Source of the DNA: Chloroflexaceae bacterium UBA1466
GTDB taxonomy: Bacteria; Chloroflexota; Chloroflexia; Chloroflexales; Chloroflexaceae
Reading direction: 5' to 3'
DNA length: 14,460 nt
Assembly: GCA_002325605.1 (NCBI GenBank)
Contig: DCSM01000090.1
Location: 1-14,460 of the forward strand
Shown: one piece after another, positions 1 through 6,217 of the stretch
Layout: the number at the start of each line of letters is the position of its first letter
Numbering within the stretch: the first letter of the stretch is position 1
Program-made: the position numbers and the translations under genes
The notes under the pieces: generated by a model
Seen by the model: the letters and a program-made list of their open reading frames with translations, nothing else
Told to the model about the DNA's origin: nothing
The model's database searches: none

Positions 1-284
1 CATTCCTCCCAGGGCTAAAGCTCCTGGGTATCCTGCCGTAAGATTTATGATTAAGAATTTTGATCATGCTTTTCTGCTGATTTCTTATCCTGCTTGAAAA
101 TAGCCCAAACAGGAGAAAAGAGCAAGGAAGGGAGGCCCAAAATAGTCGCACCGCCTATTGCGCCAATTGACCTAATTTCGCTGTTCAAAAAGGTCAAGGG
201 GCCCTTTGCCTAGCCATTGTAGCCTATCTTGGCAAGATGCTCAAATGGAGAGTGCTAAAATCGGGCCACACTTCTTGCAAAATG

Positions 285-293
285 TGATATACT
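285..293 (+). promoter_or_regulatory. Extended -10 promoter for rpsR
   Basis: TGATATACT at 285-293 contains TATACT with an upstream TGn, which is the extended -10 form of a sigma-70 promoter. No good -35 hexamer is found 16-18 bases upstream, which is typical of extended -10 promoters. The predicted transcript would start near base 300 and carry a leader of about 64 bases before rpsR. The rest of the gene-free stretch 1-363 shows only a small hairpin (8-28) and no convincing gene. Confidence 0.55.
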
Positions 294-297
294 AGCG

Positions 298-319
298 CAA
301 CTGTCAAGATCAACAGTTG
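298..319 (+). repeat. 7-bp inverted repeat in the rpsR leader
   Basis: CAACTGT at 298-304 pairs perfectly with ACAGTTG at 313-319 around an 8-base loop. It sits at the expected 5' end of the rpsR transcript, so it could stabilise the mRNA or act in autoregulation. It does not show the CCG-containing bulge of the known S6:S18-binding leader, so no named motif is claimed. Confidence 0.35.
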
Positions 320-363
320 GGCTGGATTCTCCATTTCAGAAAGGAAAGCTAACTTCTAAACTT

Positions 364-618
364 ATGAGACGACAACAACGGGTTTCGCGGGCCATGCACC
401 CTCGGCGGGGCAAAGAGTGTGAATTCACCGCGCTAGGAATTTTGCCTGATTACAAAGATGTTAAGCGCATTCAGCGTTATATCACGCCCCAAGGAAAAAT
501 TTTGCCGCGCCGCCGAACAGGAGTGACCGCCAAAATGCAACGCAAGTTGTCAACGGCGATTAAACGGGCCCGGCACCTGGCTCTTTTGCCGGTAGCTCCT
601 AAGCATAACCGCGCCTAA
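364..618 (+). CDS. rpsR: 30S ribosomal protein S18 (bS18)
   Basis: This is S18, a small-subunit protein that binds the central domain of 16S rRNA beside S6. The match is clear in DYKDVKRIQRYITPQGKILP (residues about 30-49), the following RRRTGVTAKMQRKL, and the conserved tail IKRARHLALLPV. The length of 84 residues is normal. The N-terminal part lacks the CPxC zinc-ribbon cysteines of many S18 proteins and has only one Cys, so it is the zinc-independent (C-) form. ATG 364 is the only sensible start in frame, although the AAGGAAAG at 341-348 is 15 bases away and therefore poorly placed as a ribosome-binding site. The gene stands alone: rpsF, ssb and rplI, its usual partners, are not adjacent. 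It could be a second, paralogous S18 copy in the genome. The family call is secure. Confidence 0.95.
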   Translation: MRRQQRVSRAMHPRRGKECEFTALGILPDYKDVKRIQRYITPQGKILPRRRTGVTAKMQRKLSTAIKRARHLALLPVAPKHNRA

Positions 619-669
619 AGTGGGCCCCAGGCGTAGCACAGGCTTCTAATTTACAGACCGAATCCCGAT

Positions 670-698
670 CCGCGTGCCCCGCACGCGGCTTTGGTTTC
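670..698 (+). terminator. GC hairpin terminator after rpsR
   Basis: CCGCGTGC (670-677) and GCACGCGG (681-688) form a perfect 8-bp stem with a CCC loop, followed by CTTTGGTTT. It lies between the convergent ends of rpsR and the acetyltransferase gene. The T-rich tail is weak, so the terminator call is likely but not certain. It would serve the plus strand better than the minus strand. Confidence 0.6.
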
Positions 699-709
699 GC
701 AGGAAAAAT

Positions 710-1345
710 TTACACCGCCTGGGTTGCGAGCGGCGAAGCGGCCAGATTTAGCTGGGCCGCATAATAATCTAATTCCATTTCAATAAATTGGGTAAAAAAT
801 TTCTGGCTTTCCCGGCGAAAGTAGGCTCGCAGGTCGGGGTAATGCGGATCATGCAAGAGCTTGCGGGTCAAATCTTGGCCCACCTCGCGCCATTCCTCGC
901 CCACCGGCTGGAAACCTAAGCGCAAATAACAGCGCACGGCGCGGAGGTTGAGCGCCGCAACGTCAAGTTGCATCGTTGCAAATGCCAGCGGGCCGAAAAA
1001 GTAGTTGAAAAAGATCAAAAGAGCTTCGGTTCCCAAGCCTTGCCCAAGATGAGCCGGGTTGAGGGAAATCCCCAAGCGGGCCGACCCTTTCTTTTGGTCA
1101 ATTTCGCGGAGCGACAGCCGCCCAAGCAAACGTTGTTTCGGGTCTTCAATGGCCCAGAGACGCTGAATATGAGGTGTAGTGCCGTAAGCAAAAAAGGGAG
1201 GAGGAAGCAAAGGGGTCCGTGGAAGGTTCCAAAGCATGTTCAAAGGGTCAGTATACGGGGGCCAGGCTTGGAGGATTAGATCATCGCGCCGATGCCAAGG
1301 CCGCAGTTGCACGCGACTATTTGTTTGTTGCAACAGAATGTTCAT
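710..1345 (-). CDS. GNAT-family N-acetyltransferase (RimJ/RimL-like)
   Basis: The 211-residue protein has the fold signature of GNAT enzymes, which move an acetyl group from acetyl-CoA to an amine. The acetyl-CoA-binding motif A is visible at about residues 91-107 as GISLNPAHLGQGLGTEAL, with the Q-G-x-G-T loop, and motif B follows as LNLRAVRCYLRLGFQPVGE. The overall pattern (RPWHRRDD near the N terminus, then an ALNLRAV...Y...GF end) resembles the RimJ/RimL-like acetyltransferase_3 group. The C-terminal 45 residues or so are aromatic and acidic and are not recognised. It is the last gene of a minus-strand group behind the recombinase, 44 bases downstream. AAAGGAG lies about 16 bases before the ATG, which is further than usual. 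The substrate cannot be told from sequence. RimI acetylates S18, and this gene neighbours rpsR, but the genes are convergent and the similarity is not to RimI, so no link is claimed. Confidence 0.8.
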   Translation of the reverse strand: MNILLQQTNSRVQLRPWHRRDDLILQAWPPYTDPLNMLWNLPRTPLLPPPFFAYGTTPHIQRLWAIEDPKQRLLGRLSLREIDQKKGSARLGISLNPAHLGQGLGTEALLIFFNYFFGPLAFATMQLDVAALNLRAVRCYLRLGFQPVGEEWREVGQDLTRKLLHDPHYPDLRAYFRRESQKFFTQFIEMELDYYAAQLNLAASPLATQAV

Positions 1346-1389
1346 AGGATGTGCTACAGGTCTCCTTTCTTGCCGCTCTGCTAGTTGCT

Positions 1390-1974
1390 TTAATCTTCCT
1401 TTTCTTTGGCCGCAAGTTCGGTCATAAGTTGTTCAGTCTTGCGTTTTGCCCGACGGTGGCCATAGATTCGCACACAAAAGGTGTAAACAATGCTGTTTAG
1501 GTCAGCCAACAAGTCTTCTGGGCCATTTTCTGTTTGATTAACCACTTCAATCTGTCGACCTTGCGCTCGTAAAAGAGCTTCAAGATAATGATAACCAAAA
1601 CGGGTTAAACGGTCTTTGTGTTCAATCACAATCAGCGTGATTGATGAGTCTTCTAACAGCGCTAAAAGCTTAGGGCAACTATCGTCAAGCCCTAAACCAA
1701 CTTCCTTTACCACTTTCTGAAACTGATAGCCCCTTGCGTTACAGTAGGCAATCAACCGTTCGGCTTGCTGCTGTAAGTTCAGTTTGTTTTCGGCGGCTGC
1801 GACACGAGCGTAAAGCGCAATGCGCTGGGCGGTTTCGCGGGTCTCCATTGGCTCTTCGGTCACGATAATCGTTCCCGTGTCCATCTGATAACCAGGGAGT
1901 TTGCCAGCCTTCCACCAGCGCCAGGCTGTTCGATAGCTTACTCCGGCTTTTTTCGCATAGTCTCGTAGTTTCAT
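1390..1974 (-). CDS. tnpA: IS607-type serine recombinase TnpA, active-site serine missing
   Basis: This 194-residue protein has the IS607 transposase layout: an N-terminal MerR-like helix-turn-helix (residues 1-38, YAKKAGVSYRTAWRWWKAGK and the beta wing GTIIV) followed by a resolvase-type catalytic domain (residues 52-175). The family normally cuts DNA with a serine in the YARVS motif. Here that site reads YARVAAA, so the nucleophile (Ser10 of gamma-delta resolvase) is Ala59. The arginine matching resolvase Arg45, in the family's GLND-N-RPKL segment, is Cys100 (TGC, one transition from CGC). Arg57 and the EHKDRLTRFG segment with Asp121, Arg122 and Arg125 are kept. The frame is otherwise intact and of normal length. 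No tnpB accompanies it, and IS607 elements lack terminal inverted repeats, so element ends cannot be drawn. It follows the pseudokinase by 74 bases. It may be a dying transposase or a DNA-binding protein kept for another role. Family call secure; loss of activity is inferred. Confidence 0.9.
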   Translation of the reverse strand: MKLRDYAKKAGVSYRTAWRWWKAGKLPGYQMDTGTIIVTEEPMETRETAQRIALYARVAAAENKLNLQQQAERLIAYCNARGYQFQKVVKEVGLGLDDSCPKLLALLEDSSITLIVIEHKDRLTRFGYHYLEALLRAQGRQIEVVNQTENGPEDLLADLNSIVYTFCVRIYGHRRAKRKTEQLMTELAAKEKED

Positions 1975-2048
1975 GTTGATCGCTGGTTAAGCTTGCCGCA
2001 ACCAAAACCAACGCTGTTTCCTGAGCCTACAGAAGGTAACACAAGTTT

Positions 2049-3308
2049 CTATTGTTCAGGTTTCAAAAGATTCAAAGATGTCCAACCTTCAGGATTCCCT
2101 GTCATTTCGGCCTGGACCCTCACCCAAGCTACATTGTCGGCGTAGCGGGGCCCCTCTTTCTTATGAACTCGTGTCCCGCTTGGCATTTCGACCAGGACTT
2201 TATGCGAAAGCCCTGGGCCTTCGCGCAGATTGAGCCGAAAAACATTGACGACTAAGACCTCAGAGCCAGAAACTGGATTCTCAAGGGTCTCTGGGGCCAA
2301 AGAAGATAAGAGCAAATATCCTCCCCCAATCAGGAGGAAAAGGAACAAAAGCCCTATAGCCCAAGTTGCAAAGCGATCTAGGCGCAGTTTTTTAACCCAA
2401 GAGGTTGAGGCAACGGGCGGCGGGAGTGGCGTAGGCATTGGCAAAGGGGTATTATTCGCTTTGGGCTGGGGAAGGGCAAGCGGAGTCAACCGCTGGGTTT
2501 CTGTGCCCAATTCGCGCCATAGAGCATCAAGCGCCTCACAGAAAGCGGGCAAATTGGCATAACGCTCTTCGGGCAGCCGCGCAGTGGCGTGAGCAATCAG
2601 CTTTTCGAGTGACGGGAGATGAAGTAAAGCGCGGTGCTGCGAAATGGGAGGGAGTTGCAACCGAGGATGCCCGCTTGTTTGAGCATCGCCGCCGCTTAGG
2701 GGGCGCGTGCCAGTGAGCAGTTCATACAACAACAACCCCAGCGCATAAACGATGTTGGCTGGGGTCGGGGCTTGACCTTCAGTGCGCTCTGGAGCGCGAT
2801 AGAAAGCCAAATCCCGCGAGGCATCTTCGGGCGTAAGGAGCCAGCTTTCCACAAATTTGGCTTGGCCCTCGCTCACCAAGATATTTTGGCTACTTACGGG
2901 CGGATAGGGCAGACCAGCCTTTTGCCGCGCCGCAATCGCTCGCGCAATCTGGCGCACATAAAGGAGCGCCTCTTCCAGCGAAAGCGCCCCTTGCCCATAG
3001 AGCGGTTTGCCCGCCACATAATCGGTGATCATGTAGGTGCGCCGATTTAATTCGCCCCGGTCAAAGACTTCTAGCAACGTTGGGTGCGGGCATTGCGCGT
3101 TGGCCTCGATCTCCGTCAAGAAACGCTGGCGGAGTTGTTCCTGGTCGACTAGCTCTGGGAGCAGCATGTGGAGCAGAACATTGCGGCGCAGCCGCTCGTC
3201 AAAAGCCCGCTGCACAGTGGCCAAGCGACCAGCCCCAAGCTGCTCTTCGACGCGATAGCGACCAGCCAGCAAAAAAGTTGTCGAGCCTGTTACAGGATTT
3301 TGTGTCAT
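2049..3308 (-). CDS. Membrane-anchored serine/threonine pseudokinase with SH3b domain
   Basis: The 419-residue protein has a Hanks-type kinase fold (residues 18-265), a proline-rich linker (about 278-299), one membrane helix (about 313-337) and a C-terminal bacterial SH3 domain (about 351-419, with the LNLREGPG motif and a final GWTSLNLL). The SH3b part should lie outside the membrane. Catalytic residues are missing: the ATP-binding Lys of the VAxK motif is His47 (NVLLHML), the HRD loop reads YPPVSSQN (Asp to Pro137, Lys to Ser139) and DFG reads ESW (154-156). The glycine loop is degenerate (LGAGRLATV), while the helix-C Glu66, Asn142 and the YRAPE segment (170-174) remain. This is therefore probably a pseudokinase that binds partners or nucleotides without phosphorylating. 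SH3b domains usually bind peptidoglycan or peptides, so envelope sensing is a reasonable inference. It is the first gene of a group with tnpA and the acetyltransferase. Confidence 0.88.
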   Translation of the reverse strand: MTQNPVTGSTTFLLAGRYRVEEQLGAGRLATVQRAFDERLRRNVLLHMLLPELVDQEQLRQRFLTEIEANAQCPHPTLLEVFDRGELNRRTYMITDYVAGKPLYGQGALSLEEALLYVRQIARAIAARQKAGLPYPPVSSQNILVSEGQAKFVESWLLTPEDASRDLAFYRAPERTEGQAPTPANIVYALGLLLYELLTGTRPLSGGDAQTSGHPRLQLPPISQHRALLHLPSLEKLIAHATARLPEERYANLPAFCEALDALWRELGTETQRLTPLALPQPKANNTPLPMPTPLPPPVASTSWVKKLRLDRFATWAIGLLFLFLLIGGGYLLLSSLAPETLENPVSGSEVLVVNVFRLNLREGPGLSHKVLVEMPSGTRVHKKEGPRYADNVAWVRVQAEMTGNPEGWTSLNLLKPEQ

Positions 3309-3359
3309 TAAGTGCTACGTGCTAAAGCCAAAAGAGGGCCCCAAGCGGCCTTGTTTGGG

Positions 3360-3389
3360 ATTATAGCACGCTCCAGGGAGAATTTGCAA
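3360..3389 (-). promoter_or_regulatory. Sigma-70 promoter of the pseudokinase gene
   Basis: On the minus strand TTGCAA (3389-3384) is followed after 18 bases by a perfect TATAAT (3365-3360). TGC precedes TATAAT, giving an extended -10. It lies about 50 bases upstream of the pseudokinase start at 3308 and points toward it. The pseudokinase, recombinase and acetyltransferase genes could all be read from it. Confidence 0.65.
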
Positions 3390-3415
3390 ACCTTGCAGGT
3401 TACATTTAGGTTTGC
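3386..3415. promoter_or_regulatory. Inverted repeat over the -35 box, possible operator
   Basis: GCAAACCT (3386-3393) and AGGTTTGC (3408-3415) are perfect 8-base inverted arms, with half-site centres about 22 bases apart, or two helical turns. The left arm overlaps the -35 hexamer of the pseudokinase promoter. A smaller dyad, ACCT-TGC-AGGT (3390-3400), is nested inside. This arrangement fits a repressor operator, but no binding protein is identified. Confidence 0.4.
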
Positions 3416-3531
3416 GCTTAGGCTTGGGGATATTCCTTCAGCTCTTGCGCTGGCTGCGAGACTGAAAGCTGTTTTGAACGCGATTGCCCACCAAGGACAA
3501 TCTTTTGCTTGAGCCGCTGCAAACCTCTCTC

Positions 3532-4512
3532 TTACTCATCCATAGCCTCCTGCGGAGCCTTGCCCAAAGTTTGGCTTTCTGCGCTCCTTCTGGCATGCCT
3601 CAGGCTAGGAAACGAGTTCCGTTCCCAAAAGACCTCCTCCGCATAGCCCTGAATCGTTTTGACCTCCTCTGCTAAAGCCAGCCGCTTCTCCGCTAGACAG
3701 CAATAGTGCAGATCGCGCTCAACCCCAACGTAGCTTCTCCCCAGCTTTTTGGCTACCACAGATGTTGTCCCAGAGCCTAGAAAGGGGTCAAGGATAAGGT
3801 CGCCCCGTGCTGAACTCGCTAAGACGATCTTCGCCAGAAGCTTCTCCGGCTTCTGCGTGGGATGGTCTGTGTTTTCTGCCATCGACCAGAACGGTATCGT
3901 TAAGTCTGTCCAAAGGTTCGAGGGATAGGTCAGCCGATAACGACCTTCTTCCTCCTCTGCCCAGCCCTTGCGCTCCCCAGCTACCTGGTAAGGTGCAATC
4001 ACACGCCGCTTTAGTTTCACCGCCTCTGCGTTGAAGGTGTACCGCTCTGAAGCCGTGCAGAACCATAGATCCTCAGAGCAGTTCTTCCAGTTCACCCGCG
4101 ACCCCCGCCCCTTCTCCCGTTCCCACGTGACCCGATTCCGCACGATGAGATACTTCTCTAGCACTTGGTGGAGAGCCGCCGAAGAGCGCCAATCCCCACA
4201 GACATAGACTGAGGCCGTCTCTTTTAACGTTCTTAGCAGTCTCGGCAGCCAGGTCTCAAGCCATACCGCATACTCTTCAAGCGAGCGTTGCTTAAAGGTA
4301 TGACCTCTAAAGGCCTTCGTCAGATTGTACGGGGGGTCGAGGAAGAGAAGGTCGACAAACGAGTCAGGCAGATAGTCAAGAAGCTCAAAGAGGTCTTGAT
4401 TGATGCTCTTATTTATGATCTCTGCGGCCAAGGTCGGCCCAGAAAGCCTTTTGAGCTTCCCTTCGTAAAGGGCTATCTCATCCTCAGTCAGCGTAAGGGT
4501 TTTATTTCGCAA
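3532..4512 (-). CDS. Beta-class DNA methyltransferase (N4/N6), solitary
   Basis: This is an S-adenosylmethionine-dependent DNA methyltransferase acting on the exocyclic amino group of adenine or cytosine. The order DPPY (motif IV, about 20 residues after LDYLPD) first and FLGSGTT (motif I, SAM binding) near the C terminus is that of the beta class. HPTQKPEKLL and LDPFLGSGTTSVVAKKLGR are characteristic, and the central region (WEREKGRG, NWKNCSEDLWFC) should hold the target-recognition part. A TTG start at 4512 is preferred because GAAGGAG (4527-4521) precedes it by 8 bases and the protein then begins RNKTLTLTEDE. A GTG at 4542 in the same frame has no ribosome-binding site and abuts a large hairpin. 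No restriction endonuclease gene is beside it, so it may be an orphan methyltransferase with an epigenetic role, or a relic of a restriction-modification system. Specificity cannot be read from sequence. Confidence 0.9.
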   Translation of the reverse strand: MRNKTLTLTEDEIALYEGKLKRLSGPTLAAEIINKSINQDLFELLDYLPDSFVDLLFLDPPYNLTKAFRGHTFKQRSLEEYAVWLETWLPRLLRTLKETASVYVCGDWRSSAALHQVLEKYLIVRNRVTWEREKGRGSRVNWKNCSEDLWFCTASERYTFNAEAVKLKRRVIAPYQVAGERKGWAEEEEGRYRLTYPSNLWTDLTIPFWSMAENTDHPTQKPEKLLAKIVLASSARGDLILDPFLGSGTTSVVAKKLGRSYVGVERDLHYCCLAEKRLALAEEVKTIQGYAEEVFWERNSFPSLRHARRSAESQTLGKAPQEAMDE

Positions 4513-4544
4513 GGCTATTGCTCCTTCGCTCACAAGCTTCACTT

Positions 4545-4589
4545 GAGGGTGCGCCCCACGCCCGTAAGGGCGTGGGGCGCACAGCCCTC
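4545..4589. repeat. 14-bp perfect GC hairpin between zinc-ribbon and methyltransferase genes
   Basis: TGCGCCCCACGCCC (4550-4563) pairs perfectly with GGGCGTGGGGCGCA (4568-4581) around a GTAA loop. GAGGG (4545-4549) and CCCTC (4585-4589) extend the stem past a 3-base bulge. It follows the last gene of the nnrD-ftsY group on the minus strand and could end that transcript, but no T-run follows in either direction. The shape also resembles the subterminal hairpins of IS200/IS605-like elements, so it may be a mobile-element relic. Confidence 0.7.
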
Positions 4590-4596
4590 CCCCTCT

Positions 4597-4800
4597 TTAA
4601 CCGTAAGACCCAGGCCGACAATCGGCGTTGAGTGTCCCTTTAAGAGGAACCTTCTCGACCTTCAAAGGCTTTCTCTGCGTGATCTTCAGGCTGGTGTTAC
4701 AACCTACATTCGCGCAGGCAACCTGCGCCCCAACCCCAACGTATTCCTCAATCGCAAGCTTCTGCCCACAATTCGGGCAGGCAACAACCTCTATCGCCAC
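4597..4800 (-). CDS. Small zinc-ribbon protein (LysW-like cysteine layout)
   Basis: This 67-residue protein has four cysteines in a zinc-ribbon arrangement: C8-P-N-C11 and C29-x4-C34, in VACPNCGQKL and ACANVGCNTSL. The family is not recognised with certainty. The short N-terminal ribbon recalls the amino-group carrier LysW, but the acidic C-terminal Glu on which LysW carries substrates is absent (the end is PGSYG), and no lysine or arginine pathway genes are nearby. The start is GTG at 4800, chosen because GGAGG lies 6 bases upstream. It begins 11 bases after the ftsY stop, so it is very probably co-transcribed with ftsY. The basic middle (TQRKPLKVEKVPLKG) may contact nucleic acid; this is speculation. 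Confidence 0.7.
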   Translation of the reverse strand: MAIEVVACPNCGQKLAIEEYVGVGAQVACANVGCNTSLKITQRKPLKVEKVPLKGTLNADCRPGSYG

Positions 4801-4811
4801 CGCTTACCTCC

Positions 4812-5789
4812 CTATTTCTCCGCGAAGAGCGCGGTTACAAAGCTGGCTGCATCAAAGAGTGCTAAATCCCCAATCCCTTCCCCCGTGCCGATGTAGCGGA
4901 TCGGCCTTTCGATATCCTGCGCGATTGCAAAGGCAATCCCTCCCTTCGATGTACCGTCTAGCTTGGTTACGATCACCCCCGTCACGTCGGAGGCCTCAAG
5001 AAAGCTTTTGGCCTGCAAGACCCCGTTCTGACCCGTCGTCGCGTCTATGACTAAGAGAACCTCGTGTGGTGCTTCGGGTAGCCTACGGCGGATGACGTTC
5101 CGCAACTTCCCTAGCTCCTTCATCAGATTGCTCTTGGCCTGGAGCCTCCCTGCCGTGTCAATGATGAGGATGTCAACCTTTGTGAGAATCGCCTGCTCCA
5201 GCGCGTCAAAGATCACCGCCCCCGCATCCGACCCTTGCTCCCGCTTTACCAGCAAGACCCCTGCCCTATTCGCCCAAACTTCCAATTGCTCTATCGCGGC
5301 GGCCCTAAAGGTATCCCCAGCCGCTAGTAGCACCTTCTTCCCAAGCTGCTTATAGCGGTGCGCCAGCTTTGCAATCAGGGTGGTCTTCCCCGCCCCGTTC
5401 ACCCCTACGACCAAGATAACGTAGGGTACGGCCTCCACTGCCTGCTGATACGCATACTCTTGAAAGGTACTTACCATCTCAGCCTTCAGCATCTCCCGCG
5501 CTTCACTCGCCTTCTTGACCCCGTGTCTAGCGCAGCGATCCTTCGTGCGATCTACCAAGTATTGCGTCGTCTCCACCCCTACATCCCCTAGGATAAGCGC
5601 TTCCTCTAACTGATCCCAAAGCTCATCCGTGATTGGCTCCCCCGCTACAAAGAGGCTTGAAATGTGCCCAAAAACCCCCTTCCGCGACTTCTCCAGACTC
5701 GCATCTACCTTGGCTTCCTCTTCCTGCGCCTCTTCTTCAGTCCTGGGAGTATCCTTGCCCTTCCCAAAGATCCGCTTAAAGAATGACAT
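4812..5789 (-). CDS. ftsY: Signal recognition particle receptor FtsY
   Basis: FtsY is the SRP-receptor GTPase that docks ribosome-nascent chain complexes at the membrane. The short acidic A region (about 1-35, many Glu) is followed by the helical N domain (about 36-115) and the G domain. Visible GTPase elements are the P-loop VGVNGAGKTT (128-137), DTFRAAAIEQLEVWANR (159-175), DTAGRL (211-216), TKLDGTSKGG (275-284) and the closing motif GTGEGIGDL (301-309), all in canonical order. The length of 325 residues matches short-A-domain FtsY proteins. The ATG at 5789 has AGGAGGG about 7 bases upstream. The gene sits between the FmdB-type gene (23 bases upstream) and the zinc-ribbon gene (11 bases downstream) on the same strand. 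The identification is secure. The partner Ffh is not in the window. Confidence 0.98.
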   Translation of the reverse strand: MSFFKRIFGKGKDTPRTEEEAQEEEAKVDASLEKSRKGVFGHISSLFVAGEPITDELWDQLEEALILGDVGVETTQYLVDRTKDRCARHGVKKASEAREMLKAEMVSTFQEYAYQQAVEAVPYVILVVGVNGAGKTTLIAKLAHRYKQLGKKVLLAAGDTFRAAAIEQLEVWANRAGVLLVKREQGSDAGAVIFDALEQAILTKVDILIIDTAGRLQAKSNLMKELGKLRNVIRRRLPEAPHEVLLVIDATTGQNGVLQAKSFLEASDVTGVIVTKLDGTSKGGIAFAIAQDIERPIRYIGTGEGIGDLALFDAASFVTALFAEK

Positions 5790-5812
5790 ACTTTAGCCCT
5801 CCTCCGTACCTT

Positions 5813-6196
5813 CTAGCCCCAACCAAGGTCAGTTGCTTGTGCTGCTGAACCATCTTTGCCACCTTCACCTTTCTTACCTTCTTCCTCTTCTACCATCTGT
5901 TCAACCATTGATTCCCAATCTTCCCCCCCCTCATCCATCATCTCTTTCCCCATCTTCTTGGCCCACTTAGCAATTGACTTAGGGTCATTCTCGTCCAACC
6001 CCGCAAACATTGAAGGGTCAGCAAGGGCTTCCATGCGAGCTTCTTCAGACTTGGGGGTAGCAAAGCGCGAGACCGCTCGGCGCAGTTCAAGGCTCTTACA
6101 ACGCGGGCAGATCAACTCAGCAGGGTCTTGGAAGCCCCGAACTAAGCGCTGAAAACGGGCTTCACAATCTTGGCAAACATACTCATAAATTGGCAT
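5813..6196 (-). CDS. FmdB-family zinc-ribbon protein
   Basis: The N terminus MPIYEYVCQDC and the pairs C8-x2-C11 and C30-x2-C33 are the hallmark of the FmdB/CxxC_CxxC_SSSS regulatory family, small zinc-ribbon proteins named after a regulator of formamidase/amidase expression in Methylophilus. Residues 45-127 form a long acidic, low-complexity tail (including MVEQMVEEEEGKKGEGGKDG) that is longer than in many members and probably disordered. Its molecular role in most bacteria is unknown, although such proteins are thought to regulate transcription or assist other proteins. It lies 21 bases after nnrD and 23 bases before ftsY, so an operon is very likely. Family call firm, function open. Confidence 0.9.
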   Translation of the reverse strand: MPIYEYVCQDCEARFQRLVRGFQDPAELICPRCKSLELRRAVSRFATPKSEEARMEALADPSMFAGLDENDPKSIAKWAKKMGKEMMDEGGEDWESMVEQMVEEEEGKKGEGGKDGSAAQATDLGWG

Positions 6197-6217
6197 CCTT
6201 GGCCTCCTTTACAGGCT

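Noticed and set aside
1..28. Minus-strand GGGAGGAATG at the window edge (a possible start codon at base 3) with a 6-9 bp hairpin at 8-28 overlapping the Shine-Dalgarno-like bases
   Set aside because: Only one base separates GGAGG from the ATG, and the gene body would lie outside the window, so a leftward gene cannot be supported.
57..70. 14-base match ATTTTGATCATGCT shared with 13181-13194
   Set aside because: One exact 14-base match of this kind is expected about once by chance in a window of this size, and the flanks do not match.
50..199. Minus-strand 40-odd codon frame with a hydrophobic stretch (SIGAIGGATILGLPSLLFSPVW)
   Set aside because: It has only a TTG start without a ribosome-binding site and lies just upstream of the window edge hairpin, so chance is as likely as a small membrane protein.
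968..1279. Plus-strand open frames opposite the acetyltransferase and other genes
   Set aside because: They are antisense shadows of well-supported minus-strand genes, with no ribosome-binding site or family signature.
4288..4896. 202-residue plus-strand frame across the methyltransferase start, hairpin and zinc-ribbon gene
   Set aside because: It overlaps three supported minus-strand features and has no recognisable protein pattern.
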